The notes under the pieces were generated by a model. That model was not told the DNA's origin. It saw only the letters and a program-made list of their open reading frames with translations, and ran no database searches. From assembly GCA_024867545.1 (NCBI GenBank), contig JANFNE010000003.1, positions 1,302,001 through 1,366,000 on the forward strand: a stretch of 64,000 nt of DNA, in the 5' to 3' direction. The DNA comes from Phytopythium helicoides. Its lineage: Eukaryota; Oomycota; Peronosporomycetes; Pythiales; Pythiaceae. A program made the position numbers and the translations under genes. Positions 29,652 to 38,587 of the stretch are shown in pieces (within the stretch, counting starts at the first letter, position 1; every line of letters begins with the position of its first letter).

Positions 29652-30602
29652 ATGACAACCAAGCAACAACAACAACAACAACAACAGCCGCTCGTCCTCA
29701 ACGACGACCTCATCGACAAGGTCGAGAACGGATACATCAACATGCCAGCCACACCACTCGCATTCGACGAAGACGACGACACGGAGACCAGCAGCAACAA
29801 CTTGGCGAACAAGTCCAACCACCACCACGCATTCGTGGTCAAGAGCGTGCACATGCGCGAGTGCATGGCCGAGTTCCTCGGCACACTCGTCATGATCCTC
29901 TTCGGCATGGGAGTCAACAACCAAGTCACCAACTCCAAGGACGCCAACGGCACGTGGCTCAGCATCAACATTTGCTGGGGAATCGGCGTCCTCATCGGCG
30001 TGTACTGCTCCGAGGGAATCTCCGGCGCACACCTCAACACGGCCGTCACTCTGGCGCACGCCGTGTACGGCCGCTTGCCGTGGTGGAAGGTCCCCGGATA
30101 CATGATCTCGCAGCTACTCGGCGCCTTCGTCGGTGCCTTCCTCATCTACGTCATGCAGTACCAGAACCTGAACGTGGTGGACCCGGACCGCATGACGACG
30201 CAGAGCAGCTTCTCGACGTACCCGAGTGACAACATCTCCAACTACACGGCCTTCTACACCGAGTTCATTGGCACGGCCATGCTGCTGCTCGGCATCTACG
30301 CCATCACGGACCAGCGCAACCGTCCCGCGGGTCCCGTCGGCGCGCCGTTCGCGTTCGCGCTGCTCATCATGGCCCTTGGTATGTGCATTGGCATGAACAC
30401 TGGCTACGCCATCAACCCTGCTCGTGATGCTGGTCCGCGCTTCTTCACGTTTATTGCTGGGTGGGGTTCCAAGGTCTACACGACTCGCGACTACTACTTC
30501 TGGATCCCGATCGTGGGTCCGTTGCTCGGTGGCGTTGTCGGTGCGGGTGTGTACGAGGCGTTGGTGGAGATGCACCATCCTCCTGAGGACAGCCGCTTGT
30601 AA
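29652..30602 (+). CDS. MIP8, aquaglyceroporin with polyglutamine N-terminus
   Basis: This 316-aa single-exon MIP starts MTTKQQQQQQQQ (eight Gln), then PLVLNDDLIDK and an acidic/Asn segment DDDTETSSNNLANKSNHHH. The core has NTA and NPARD. The upstream region and N-terminus match MIP5, the 3' flank is type b like MIP6 in its first part, and farther downstream (to about 31155) it matches MIP4. The gene is thus a mosaic of its neighbours. Confidence 0.94.
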   Translation: MTTKQQQQQQQQPLVLNDDLIDKVENGYINMPATPLAFDEDDDTETSSNNLANKSNHHHAFVVKSVHMRECMAEFLGTLVMILFGMGVNNQVTNSKDANGTWLSINICWGIGVLIGVYCSEGISGAHLNTAVTLAHAVYGRLPWWKVPGYMISQLLGAFVGAFLIYVMQYQNLNVVDPDRMTTQSSFSTYPSDNISNYTAFYTEFIGTAMLLLGIYAITDQRNRPAGPVGAPFAFALLIMALGMCIGMNTGYAINPARDAGPRFFTFIAGWGSKVYTTRDYYFWIPIVGPLLGGVVGAGVYEALVEMHHPPEDSRL

Positions 30603-31398
30603 GCCGCCGTGGGAGCACCCGAAGAAGCAGCACCATCGGAAGCAGCATCAGCAGAAGTATGAACTGTAGATTAGTAGAATAGATTCGTGTCGAGTCGAGT
30701 GGAGTCGAGTCGAGTCGAGTTGATGACTCGATCGAGTGAGGTATTGTGTACAATAGAAGCTACTTGATCCTTGAAGAAGGAAGAGAGAGAGTGTTTGGTT
30801 GTGATGTGATGTGATCGAGTCAAGAATTGGAAGCGTTGGAGGTTCTTGTGTGTTTGCGTTAGTATGTTTGTGAAGAGGAGTGTTCAAAGGTTGCGCGAGG
30901 ATCACCTGATGGGTGGCATCGACGATGAGACTGCAGAATCGACACGAGTGTGCTGAACGAAATATCGCTGTGGACATCCAAAGCATTACAAATCGCACAT
31001 GGATCGACGCAATGATGATTGGTGTTTGTTACTTTCGCCGTATTCCGTGTATGGAGTCTTGAGACCGATGGAGTCGGTTTATCCCAGGCACATGCAAGCA
31101 CAAGTATTGTTGTTTGGTCTAGCCGATATGTTTGTCCTTGTGCTTTTGCTTTTGGAGTTGATTTTTTAGTTGATTGTGTTGGTAGAATCGATTGCGCCTA
31201 TTGGATGTTGCTGCGTCAGCGTATTTTGTCGATGTAGCAAGTAGCACACCTGTCGTTGACAGTCTTCTAGCGCATTTACTAATGTTTCAAATGGTACGGC
31301 ACCAAGACTCTTGTGATCTGGTTTACAACGAGCAATAAAAAATCTATTCAAGACCTCGACCTCGCTTACGGAAGTGCAGTGAAGCCATTTTACGAAAT
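30603..31398. other. Spacer between MIP8 and MIP9
   Basis: The first 550 bp match the MIP4 downstream spacer (21211-21760), including the GAGTC and GTGAT tracts; similarity stops at about 31155, which marks the right border of the amplified block. The remainder is the 3' flank of MIP9. No gene is seen. Confidence 0.5.
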
Positions 31399-32313
31399 TC
31401 AATCTTGTGGGTGATGTATCTCCACCAACGCCTCGTACACACCCGCACCGACAACGCCACCGAGCAACGGACCCACGATCGGGATCCAGAAGTAGTAGTC
31501 GCGAGTCGTGTAGACCTTGGAACCCCACCCAGCAATAAACGTGAGGAGGCGCGGACCAGCATCACGAGCAGGGTTGATGGCGTAGCCAGTGTTCATGCCG
31601 ATGCACATACCAAGGGCCATGATGAGCAGCGCGAACGCGAACGGCGCGCCGACGGGACCCGCGGGACGGTTGCGCTGGTCCGTGATGGCGTAGATGCCGA
31701 GCAGCAGCATGGCGGTACCGAGGAACTCGGTGTAGAAGGCCGTGTAGTTGGAGATGTTGTCACTCGGGTACGTCGAGAAGCTGCTCTGCGTCGTCATGCG
31801 GTCCGGGTCCACCACGTTCAGGTTCTGGTACTGCATGACGTAGATGAGGAAGGCACCGACGAAGGCGCCGAGTACCTGCGAGATCATGTATCCGGGGACC
31901 TTCCACCACGGCAAGCGGCCGTACACGGCGTGTGCCAGAGTGACGGCCGTATTGAGGTGTGCGCCGGAGATTCCCTCGGTGCAGTACACGCCGATGAGGA
32001 CGCCGATTCCCCAACAAATGTTGATACTCAGCCAAGTTCCCTTCTCGTCTTTGGAGTTGGTGACTTGGTTGTTGACTCCCATGCCGAAGAGGATCATGAC
32101 GAGTGTGCCGAGGAACTCGGCCATGCACTCGCGCATGTGCACGCTCTTCACGACATACTTGGCGTGCTTGTCGTGTCTAGGTGTGCGTGGGGTCAACGGC
32201 ATGTCGGCATATCCGTTTTCGAGCTTGTCGAAGTCGTCGTTGATTGTTGCCACGTCTTGCGGTGGTAGTTCTGCCTCGTTGCCGACGAATCGCTTCGAGT
32301 TTTCAGGGGCCAT
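31399..32313 (-). CDS. MIP9, aquaglyceroporin
   Basis: This 304-aa single-exon MIP starts MAPENSKRFVGNEAELPPQD at ATG-32313. The tail keeps the GYADMPLTP element. The core differs from the MIP1-8 consensus at several sites (SKDEKGTWLS, YCTEGIS, SQVLGAFV, PRLLTFIAG), so it is the most diverged copy of the main group. It has NTA in the first half-helix and NPARD in the second, and ends YEALVEIHHPQD. I found no strong initiator match just upstream. Confidence 0.93.
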   Translation of the reverse strand: MAPENSKRFVGNEAELPPQDVATINDDFDKLENGYADMPLTPRTPRHDKHAKYVVKSVHMRECMAEFLGTLVMILFGMGVNNQVTNSKDEKGTWLSINICWGIGVLIGVYCTEGISGAHLNTAVTLAHAVYGRLPWWKVPGYMISQVLGAFVGAFLIYVMQYQNLNVVDPDRMTTQSSFSTYPSDNISNYTAFYTEFLGTAMLLLGIYAITDQRNRPAGPVGAPFAFALLIMALGMCIGMNTGYAINPARDAGPRLLTFIAGWGSKVYTTRDYYFWIPIVGPLLGGVVGAGVYEALVEIHHPQD

Positions 32314-33431
32314 CGGAAAGTGGTTGTGTCAAGAGCGAGGAAAGTCGAGCTTGTGGACTTGGATGCAAATCCGAGAATGGCTCGGAGGGGCTGACCCGTG
32401 CTGAGCAGAACGGCAGTAAGCATCAGACTGCAGTCTGCCGCTCGGTCTCCCCGTGTCTCGCTGCGCCTATGACGCTGACTATACCCTCGAAAATCTCGGC
32501 AGCAAAGGTCGGAGGGTGAACGCCAGTGTTGACGTCTATGTGACTGCGCAGTGACCGATGCATAGTGAACGGCACTGATCGGGCAGCAGAGTGGCCGAGC
32601 CGAGGAGGATGGCGCTCGGCGGCTCGGCTCGATGAGGCGCTCTTCTAGATCCTCTGCCCGATTCTCAGCGGCGTGTCTGCACCACCACACCCACGCAGCC
32701 GCCATTCAGACTTCGAGTCGAGTCGGTCGCCTCATGCTTATCAACCCAGCCGTCGCGCGTTGTGCGACGTGTCGGAAAGCCTGAACGATGGGTCTCGATG
32801 GGTCGATTGGCTGTGGGGATGGATTTCCTGAAGCAGTAAAGCCAGCCAAGCAGCAGCACGGAAGTGACGTGGGCTGAAGGTTCATGGAGAGATCCAATCC
32901 AAATCACACGCGCAATTTGAAGCTGCATGTTTTGTCTGATAATATATGGAGTATAGTTTAGTCAAGATAGAATCACGTATAATGTCCAAAAAATCAGCTG
33001 GTCAACGGCTGTCGGGTGGTCTTCCGCTGCAAAGGCAGGCAGACACACGAGTAAGCGACACCAAGGCAGCATTGCCAGATTCAGGGAACAGTACAAGCAA
33101 AGTAGACAAGTCGTGAACCAGCAGAGGTGTCGGTTTGATTGCGGCGGCCAGTGCTCGACCCAAGCAAGATATGCTGCACGCTGGTCGAGCTGGAATTTTC
33201 CGTAGTTGGCACAGCTCGGATTCCTATTGTGCTAAAAGCCAATCGGCCTCGATCGCACACGAGGGCCTCGAATCGAGAAGTGCTTTTATCCCAACTTCGT
33301 CCTCTCCAAAGCAAGGTTTTCAGACCTATCGAGCAGCTATAGCCCCAAGCATCGAGTCTCACACCAATCATTTTGTTATCAACTAACTCAACTCCAACGT
33401 ATATGTGCGTAGCTGTAATTCTTCGCCAGAC
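32314..33431. other. Intergenic region between MIP9 and MIP10
   Basis: About 1.1 kb without a gene that I would support. The part next to MIP10 (from about 33370) is its 3' flank. It holds no copy of the array flanks, so MIP9 and MIP10 were not duplicated with their surroundings recently. Confidence 0.4.
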
Positions 33432-34313
33432 CTAGAACTCCGGTCCGGCAGGAGGATGATGCATCTGAACAAGACCCTCGTACACACCCGCACCGACAAC
33501 GCCACCGAGCAACGGACCCACGATAGGGATCCAGAAGTAGTAGTTGCGAGTCGTGTAGACCTTGGAACCCCACCCCGCAATAAACGTGAAGAAGCGCGGA
33601 CCAGCATCACGAGCAGGGTTGATGGCGTAGCCAGTGTTCATGCCGATGCACATACCAAGTGCCATGATGAGCAGCGCGAACGCGAACGGCGCGCCGACGG
33701 GACCCGCGGGACGGTTGCGCTGGTCCGTGATGGCGTAGATGCCGAGCAGTAGCATGGCGGTGCCGAGGAACTCGGTGTAGAAGGCCGTGTAGTTGGAGAT
33801 GTTGTCGCTCGGGTACGTCGAGAAGCTGCTCTGCGTCGTCATGCGGTCCGGGTCCACCACGTTCAGGTTCTGGTACTGCATGACGTAGATGAGGAAGGCG
33901 CCGACGAAGGCGCCGAGCAGCTGCGAGATCATGTATCCGGGGACCTTCCACCACGGCAAGCGGCCGTACACGGCGTGCGCCAGAGTGACGGCCGTGTTGA
34001 GGTGTGCGCCGGAGATTCCCTCGGAGCAGTACACGCCGATGAGAACGCCGATTCCCCAGCAAATGTTGATGCTGAGCCACGTGCCGTTGGCGTCCTTGGA
34101 GTTGGTGACTTGGTTGTTGACTCCCATGCCGAAGAGGATCATGACGAGTGTGCCGAGGAACTCGGCCATGCACTCGCGCATGTGCACGCTCTTGACCACG
34201 AAGCGGGAGCTCGGCTTGTACGCGACGGGAGACGAGAGCTCGTTCACGTAGGTGACGTTGTCGACCTTGTCGACGTCTAGTGCGAGGTCGCGGCTGTCGG
34301 TGGAGTCCGTCAT
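33432..34313 (-). CDS. MIP10, aquaglyceroporin with a short N-terminus
   Basis: This 293-aa single-exon MIP starts MTDSTDSRDLALDVDKVDNV at ATG-34313 and has the shortest tail of the main group, without a Gln run. The core is the array core, with RNYYFWIP for RDYYFWIP. NTA in the first half-helix, NPARD in the second. It ends YEGLVQMHHPPAGPEF. A CTCATTTTCCCC sequence about 45 bp upstream may be the initiator. The motif CGTGTCTTTG is present at 34896-34905. Confidence 0.93.
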   Translation of the reverse strand: MTDSTDSRDLALDVDKVDNVTYVNELSSPVAYKPSSRFVVKSVHMRECMAEFLGTLVMILFGMGVNNQVTNSKDANGTWLSINICWGIGVLIGVYCSEGISGAHLNTAVTLAHAVYGRLPWWKVPGYMISQLLGAFVGAFLIYVMQYQNLNVVDPDRMTTQSSFSTYPSDNISNYTAFYTEFLGTAMLLLGIYAITDQRNRPAGPVGAPFAFALLIMALGMCIGMNTGYAINPARDAGPRFFTFIAGWGSKVYTTRNYYFWIPIVGPLLGGVVGAGVYEGLVQMHHPPAGPEF

Positions 34314-35789
34314 CTTAAGGCTTGGCGAGGGCTCTTGCTCTTGTGAAGCTGGGGGAAAATGAGGAATAACTCGATCCTAACGACGCTGAAAGACGAGTCC
34401 TGAAGCTCCCGCCTCAAGCCTGAAGGAAGGAGAGGAGAGCACTTTGGACCGCCGTCGACCAGCATCTACAGTAGGTGTACCTTTTGCTCAGCCCGACCTG
34501 TTGACGGACTCACGTGCCTCGCAAATCGACGCCCAGGTGCAACATTGCGTGTATCTCAACGACTGAGAACCCGACGTAATCGGAGACCCATGGGCATAGC
34601 GATTTCGTCGTGTGGGCATCCCAAGCTTGATTTCCCGCGGCCGCGGGTCGTGATCGCACAGATGAATGAATGGACGTGGCACGTTGAAGTGCTGGGACCT
34701 TCAAGGGGTTTAATCAAACTGCCAAAAAGCAGCAGCGGGGACGCAAGGTGTTCAATGGCGTCGCAATGCCAGCCAGCAGCAACGCCGCCCTCGGTCCAAA
34801 GCGAGGCGAAGCATGAGCCATGTTTGACGCTGGCGTCTCTCGCCATCTCATCATCGCGATCCCACGATCAACATGTTCAACAGCCAGTCACGGCCCGTGT
34901 CTTTGTGGCGCGATCTCCACAGCGTCGAAATTGCGATTATCGCCACCCTAGAATCAGGATTACCACGATAAAATAAGTAATTATGATCAATAATTGGCCA
35001 AGTTATAGCCAGTCAGCGCTCAAAATGTCGAAATGGCTGCTTGGGTTTGAACGCCACACGAGACTCCGCTTGCTCACCTGATCCATAGCAAACCCAAGTC
35101 AAATCGGCGCGTCGGTGACATGAGACCGACCAGCGTGTCAAGGCCGCCCCAAGCAGCGCTGCTGCCACACGAGCTGCTTCTCGCTGGGCTCTCGTGGCTC
35201 CGAGACGTTCCTGGTGCGATCGGAGCCGTCAAGACAAGGCCAGCAGAATGCTCGTGTCGAAGAACCCGGCTTGCGTGTTTTCGTTGGTCCGCTCCGCTTC
35301 TATGTGGCGGTAGGAAGCGCCATCAGCGCGTGCGCATGGTCTGTCGGGCTCATTCGCGGCCGCGCACCGCTGCTCACTCCTCCATCTTTTCGCTCTCGGT
35401 CAACGAACACGCCAGTCACTGCACCGGCGTTGCGCCATGCTGCGGTGCAACATCGTCGACGTGGTCGACCTCGACGGCAATGTGGTCGCCAACCGGATCG
35501 AGCTCAGCCTCCAGCCGCCCCCAAGAGTGTCCAAGCTCTGGCACGCATGGATAGACCGGCTACGGACTGCGGCCATTTGAAGCCGGCCACTCACCACCAG
35601 TCGACACCGCGAGGCGCCGTCAGCCGGACCAGCAGACGAGGGCGGACCGCTGCGCCAAGTTCAACGCGAACTACTTGCTGACGCAAGTCACAGTAGCACG
35701 AGGCTTCGAGATCTCGGCGTTCATTTATTACACTGGCTCATACACACCCAAACGATGACGATAACGATGACCTCGCATGGCTTCCCTAC
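34314..35789. other. Intergenic region between MIP10 and MIP11
   Basis: About 1.5 kb. It holds the CGTGTCTTTG motif (34896-34905) upstream of MIP10 and AT-rich sequence at 34960-35000. Several GC-rich open stretches exist on the plus strand (35120-35680) but none has family features or a good start. Confidence 0.4.
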
Positions 35790-36701
35790 TCACTCGTCCG
35801 GGTGGTGAATCTCAACGAGCAGGTTGTAAGCGCCGGCGCCAATGACGCCACCTACGCAGGGACCGACGATCGGCACCCAGAAGTAGGCGTCGTTGAGCGT
35901 AAACACCTTGGAGCCGTAGCCGGCAAGGAGGGTGAATACTCGAGGCCCGAAGTCCCGCGCCGGGTTCATCGCATAGCCCGTGTTCATGCCAAACGCCATG
36001 CCCAGTGCCATGATGAGCAGCGCGAACGCGAACGGCGTCGCGATAGGTCCTGCGGGACGATTCCGCTCGTCCGTGACTGCGTAGATGCCCAGGAGCAGCA
36101 TGCCCGTCGCCAACATCTCGGTGTAGAATCCAGTCAGGTTCGAGATGCCGTTGCCGGGATAGGTGGCGAAGTTCCTCTGCGTCGTCTCGAAGTGCGGGTC
36201 CACCTTGACGATCTGCTGATAGTTGAGGACGAAGACAACAGCAGCACCGAAGAACGCCCCAACCGTCTGCGCAGCAATGTATCCTGGCACCTTCCACCAC
36301 GACATCCGTCCGTACACGGCATGCGTGAAAGTAACTGCTGGATTCAAGTGTGCTCCACTGATGCCCTCAGAGCAGTAGATGCCCATGAGCACTGCGACGC
36401 CCCAACAGAAGTTGATGCTCATCCACGTGCCGTTCTTGCCATCCGAAAGTGCGACTTGGTTGTTCACACCTAGCCCAAAGGCGCAGAGCACAAAAGTACC
36501 GAGCATCTCTGCCAGGCATTCTCGAAGATGGACACTGTGAGTGACGAAGGGAAGAGGTTGGTCTCGGATCACGGCCTGACTTCGGTTTGTCTGGTGCAGC
36601 GAGTCGGGTGTGTCGGGGTATCCTGCGTACCCCGACTTGTCTGGCAGATCGATGATGTAGTTGCTTTGCCCCACCGTGTACTCGGACATGCTGAGCGGCA
36701 T
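35790..36701 (-). CDS. MIP11, aquaglyceroporin with a classical NPA/NPA pair
   Basis: This 303-aa single-exon MIP starts MPLSMSEYTVGQSNYIIDLP at ATG-36701 (Met at 36689 is an alternative); the frame is open farther upstream but an initiator at 36738-36756 argues for the shorter start. It is clearly diverged from the main group: RECLAEMLGTFVLCAFGLG, NQVALSDGKNGTWMSINFCWG. The first half-helix is GAHLNPAVTFTHAVYG, a standard Asn-Pro-Ala, and the second is MNPARDFGPR as in GlpF. The filter positions are again Trp, Gly, Tyr, Arg. It is probably closest to the ancestral state of the array. Confidence 0.94.
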   Translation of the reverse strand: MPLSMSEYTVGQSNYIIDLPDKSGYAGYPDTPDSLHQTNRSQAVIRDQPLPFVTHSVHLRECLAEMLGTFVLCAFGLGVNNQVALSDGKNGTWMSINFCWGVAVLMGIYCSEGISGAHLNPAVTFTHAVYGRMSWWKVPGYIAAQTVGAFFGAAVVFVLNYQQIVKVDPHFETTQRNFATYPGNGISNLTGFYTEMLATGMLLLGIYAVTDERNRPAGPIATPFAFALLIMALGMAFGMNTGYAMNPARDFGPRVFTLLAGYGSKVFTLNDAYFWVPIVGPCVGGVIGAGAYNLLVEIHHPDE

Positions 36702-36737
36702 GATGGCTCGCGAAGTCTGACTACCGGCAATGAAACG

Positions 36738-36756
36738 GAAAAATAATGAATGAGCG
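36738..36756 (-). promoter_or_regulatory. Probable initiator of MIP11
   Basis: The minus strand reads GCTCATTCATTATTTTTCC: TCATTCA followed by a TATTTTT flank, about 40-55 bp upstream of the start codon. Confidence 0.5.
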
Positions 36757-37501
36757 GCACAATGGAGGCGGTGCCCAATGTGACGTCCACCATCTCGTCG
36801 ATGAAGAGCCATATATCGACCAGCAGATGCTGCAGCGACATCCTGAACAGCCGACGCTTACATTTTAGACACATGGCTCGTGGTGGTATGCGAATCACGG
36901 TGAATTTGTGGCTGGGTGAGAGGGGCAAATGTGAGACGACACAAAGCGTATCGGTAACTCTGTGTGCATCGCTGGTATCAAACTCCACGTATTGCGTGGC
37001 ATCTTTTCCCTCTTGTATTGTACCACTAGGGCATGCTACTGCTGAATAGCGAGGATAAGGCTGGATCATGTTTTGATCGGGTAAACTATGGAGATATTCC
37101 ACTATGAGCTTGACACACGGTGCAGAATTTTTCGCGCACATGAGTCGTTCGGCATCGCTCTGTGGCTGCAAATGCCCTGCTTCGATCTCTATAATTTTGG
37201 CAATGGCCCCAGCTGGTGATCATCTGGAATCTGAATGGTTCGTCGTCATGATACGGGACAACAAAAAAGCTTTGTCTTTGTGCCTCGTTGAAGCGAGCAA
37301 ATATCGCAAGAATCGTCAATGTGGCATGCAGCAACGCACCATTTCAACCGATCGCATGACTATCATTTCATATGCAGACCTCATCGAAAGCGCTGCAATC
37401 ACATGAGCGCAACAAAACGACTTCAAAGTCTACGCTGCACACACACAAAATGTCGGCTCCGCCTTCACAAGAAACTTTCGCATCTATTTCCTTCCAAACA
37501 A
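36757..37501. other. Intergenic region between MIP11 and MIP12
   Basis: About 745 bp of lower GC than the genes. I see no shared flank with other array members and no gene. Confidence 0.4.
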
Positions 37502-38587
37502 CTAGTGGCTGCTGCCTGTGGCTGTGACGGACGTCCCAGTAGTGGGGTAATGCAGCTGGATCAACAAAGTATACACACCTACGCCGATGACTCCTCCAAG
37601 GAGCGGACCAGCGATAGGCGTCCAGAAGTAGTGGTCGTTGAGTGAGAAAACCTTCGAGCCGTACCCTGCAATGCTGGTAAAAAGCCGTGGCCCGAAGTCC
37701 CGCGCAGGGTTCATTGCGTAACCGGTGTTCATGCCAAAGGCCATACCCAACGCCATAATGAGCAGTGCAAACGCGAATGGCGCGCCAACGGGACCGGCGG
37801 GGCGGTTGCGCTCGTCGGTAATGGCGTAAATTCCGAGCAGAAGAGCGGCAGTAGCGATCATCTCCGTGTAAAATGCCGTAAAGCCCGAAAGTCCCTCCAT
37901 CGGGTAAGTCGCGAAGTTGCCCTGCGTCGTCTCGTGGTTTGGATCGATTTCCTTGATCTTCTGGAAGTAGAGTAGGTAGACACAAGCGGCGCCGCAGAAT
38001 GCTCCTAAAGTCTGAGCCAAGGCGTAGCCAGGTACCTTCCACCATGGCATGCGACCGTAAGCGGCGTGTGCAAACGTGACTGCCGTGTTAAGGTGCGCGC
38101 CACTGACGCCTTCCGAGCAATAGACACCCATGAGCACCGCGACACCCCAGCAGAAGTTGATGCTCATCCACGTGCCATTCTTGCCGTCCGAGAGCGCGAC
38201 TTGGTTGTTCACTCCGAGCCCAAACGCGCACATGACGAATGTCCCAAGGAACTCTGCATAGCACTCGCGACGGTGGACACTGCTCGAGACGATGGGTAAT
38301 CGCGTAGTTGGGAGGAGATCGAATTCGCTGCGGTTAGTATTGTGGAGCGAGTTGGGAGTTCCCGGGAACCGTGTGTATGCGCTGCGCGTCTGGTGGGACC
38401 GCACGTAGTTGGAACGAGTGTGGTTGGAGTGCGCTGGATTCACCGGCGGTTCGTATCCCGAGTGCTCAGTCAGATCGACGAAATGCTCGCGACTGTTTAC
38501 GAACGTGTAAGGCGGCGTGTCGGGTCGATTGTACGTCGACTTGTCTTTGATGTCGATCACTTTGTTGGAGAACTGGAAGTCCGTCAT
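37502..38587 (-). CDS. MIP12, aquaglyceroporin with a long N-terminus
   Basis: This 361-aa single-exon MIP starts MTDFQFSNKVIDIKDKSTYN at ATG-38587. Its N-terminal tail is about 125 residues, the longest in the array, and contains a short Ser/Asn/Arg/Thr repeat (HSNHTRSNYVRSHQTRSAYT). The core resembles MIP11 (NQVALSDGKNGTWMSINFCW) but the first half-helix is GAHLNTAVTFAHAAYG, so it has the Asn-Thr-Ala change like MIP1-10. The second motif is MNPARDFGPR. The frame is open to 38860 upstream with no better start; GTCATATTCAAACTT near 38660 could be an initiator. Confidence 0.92.
   Translation of the reverse strand: MTDFQFSNKVIDIKDKSTYNRPDTPPYTFVNSREHFVDLTEHSGYEPPVNPAHSNHTRSNYVRSHQTRSAYTRFPGTPNSLHNTNRSEFDLLPTTRLPIVSSSVHRRECYAEFLGTFVMCAFGLGVNNQVALSDGKNGTWMSINFCWGVAVLMGVYCSEGVSGAHLNTAVTFAHAAYGRMPWWKVPGYALAQTLGAFCGAACVYLLYFQKIKEIDPNHETTQGNFATYPMEGLSGFTAFYTEMIATAALLLGIYAITDERNRPAGPVGAPFAFALLIMALGMAFGMNTGYAMNPARDFGPRLFTSIAGYGSKVFSLNDHYFWTPIAGPLLGGVIGVGVYTLLIQLHYPTTGTSVTATGSSH

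Larger units (their letters stand above)
26976..30830. repeat. Right arm of the large palindrome
   Basis: This stretch is the reverse complement of 22290-26131: MIP7 3' flank, MIP7, region U', MIP8 and MIP8 3' flank. The MIP6/MIP7 halves are nearly identical, while MIP5/MIP8 have diverged in the N-terminal codons (AANKSNN against LANKSNH), in the Gln run and by small flank indels. Confidence 0.85.

Noticed and set aside
22290..30830. Palindrome as a pure assembly artefact (collapsed or mis-joined haplotypes)
   Set aside because: Not excluded, but arms differ by ordered substitutions, small indels and flank types, which a simple mirror mis-join would not create. Kept as a finding with a read-based test.
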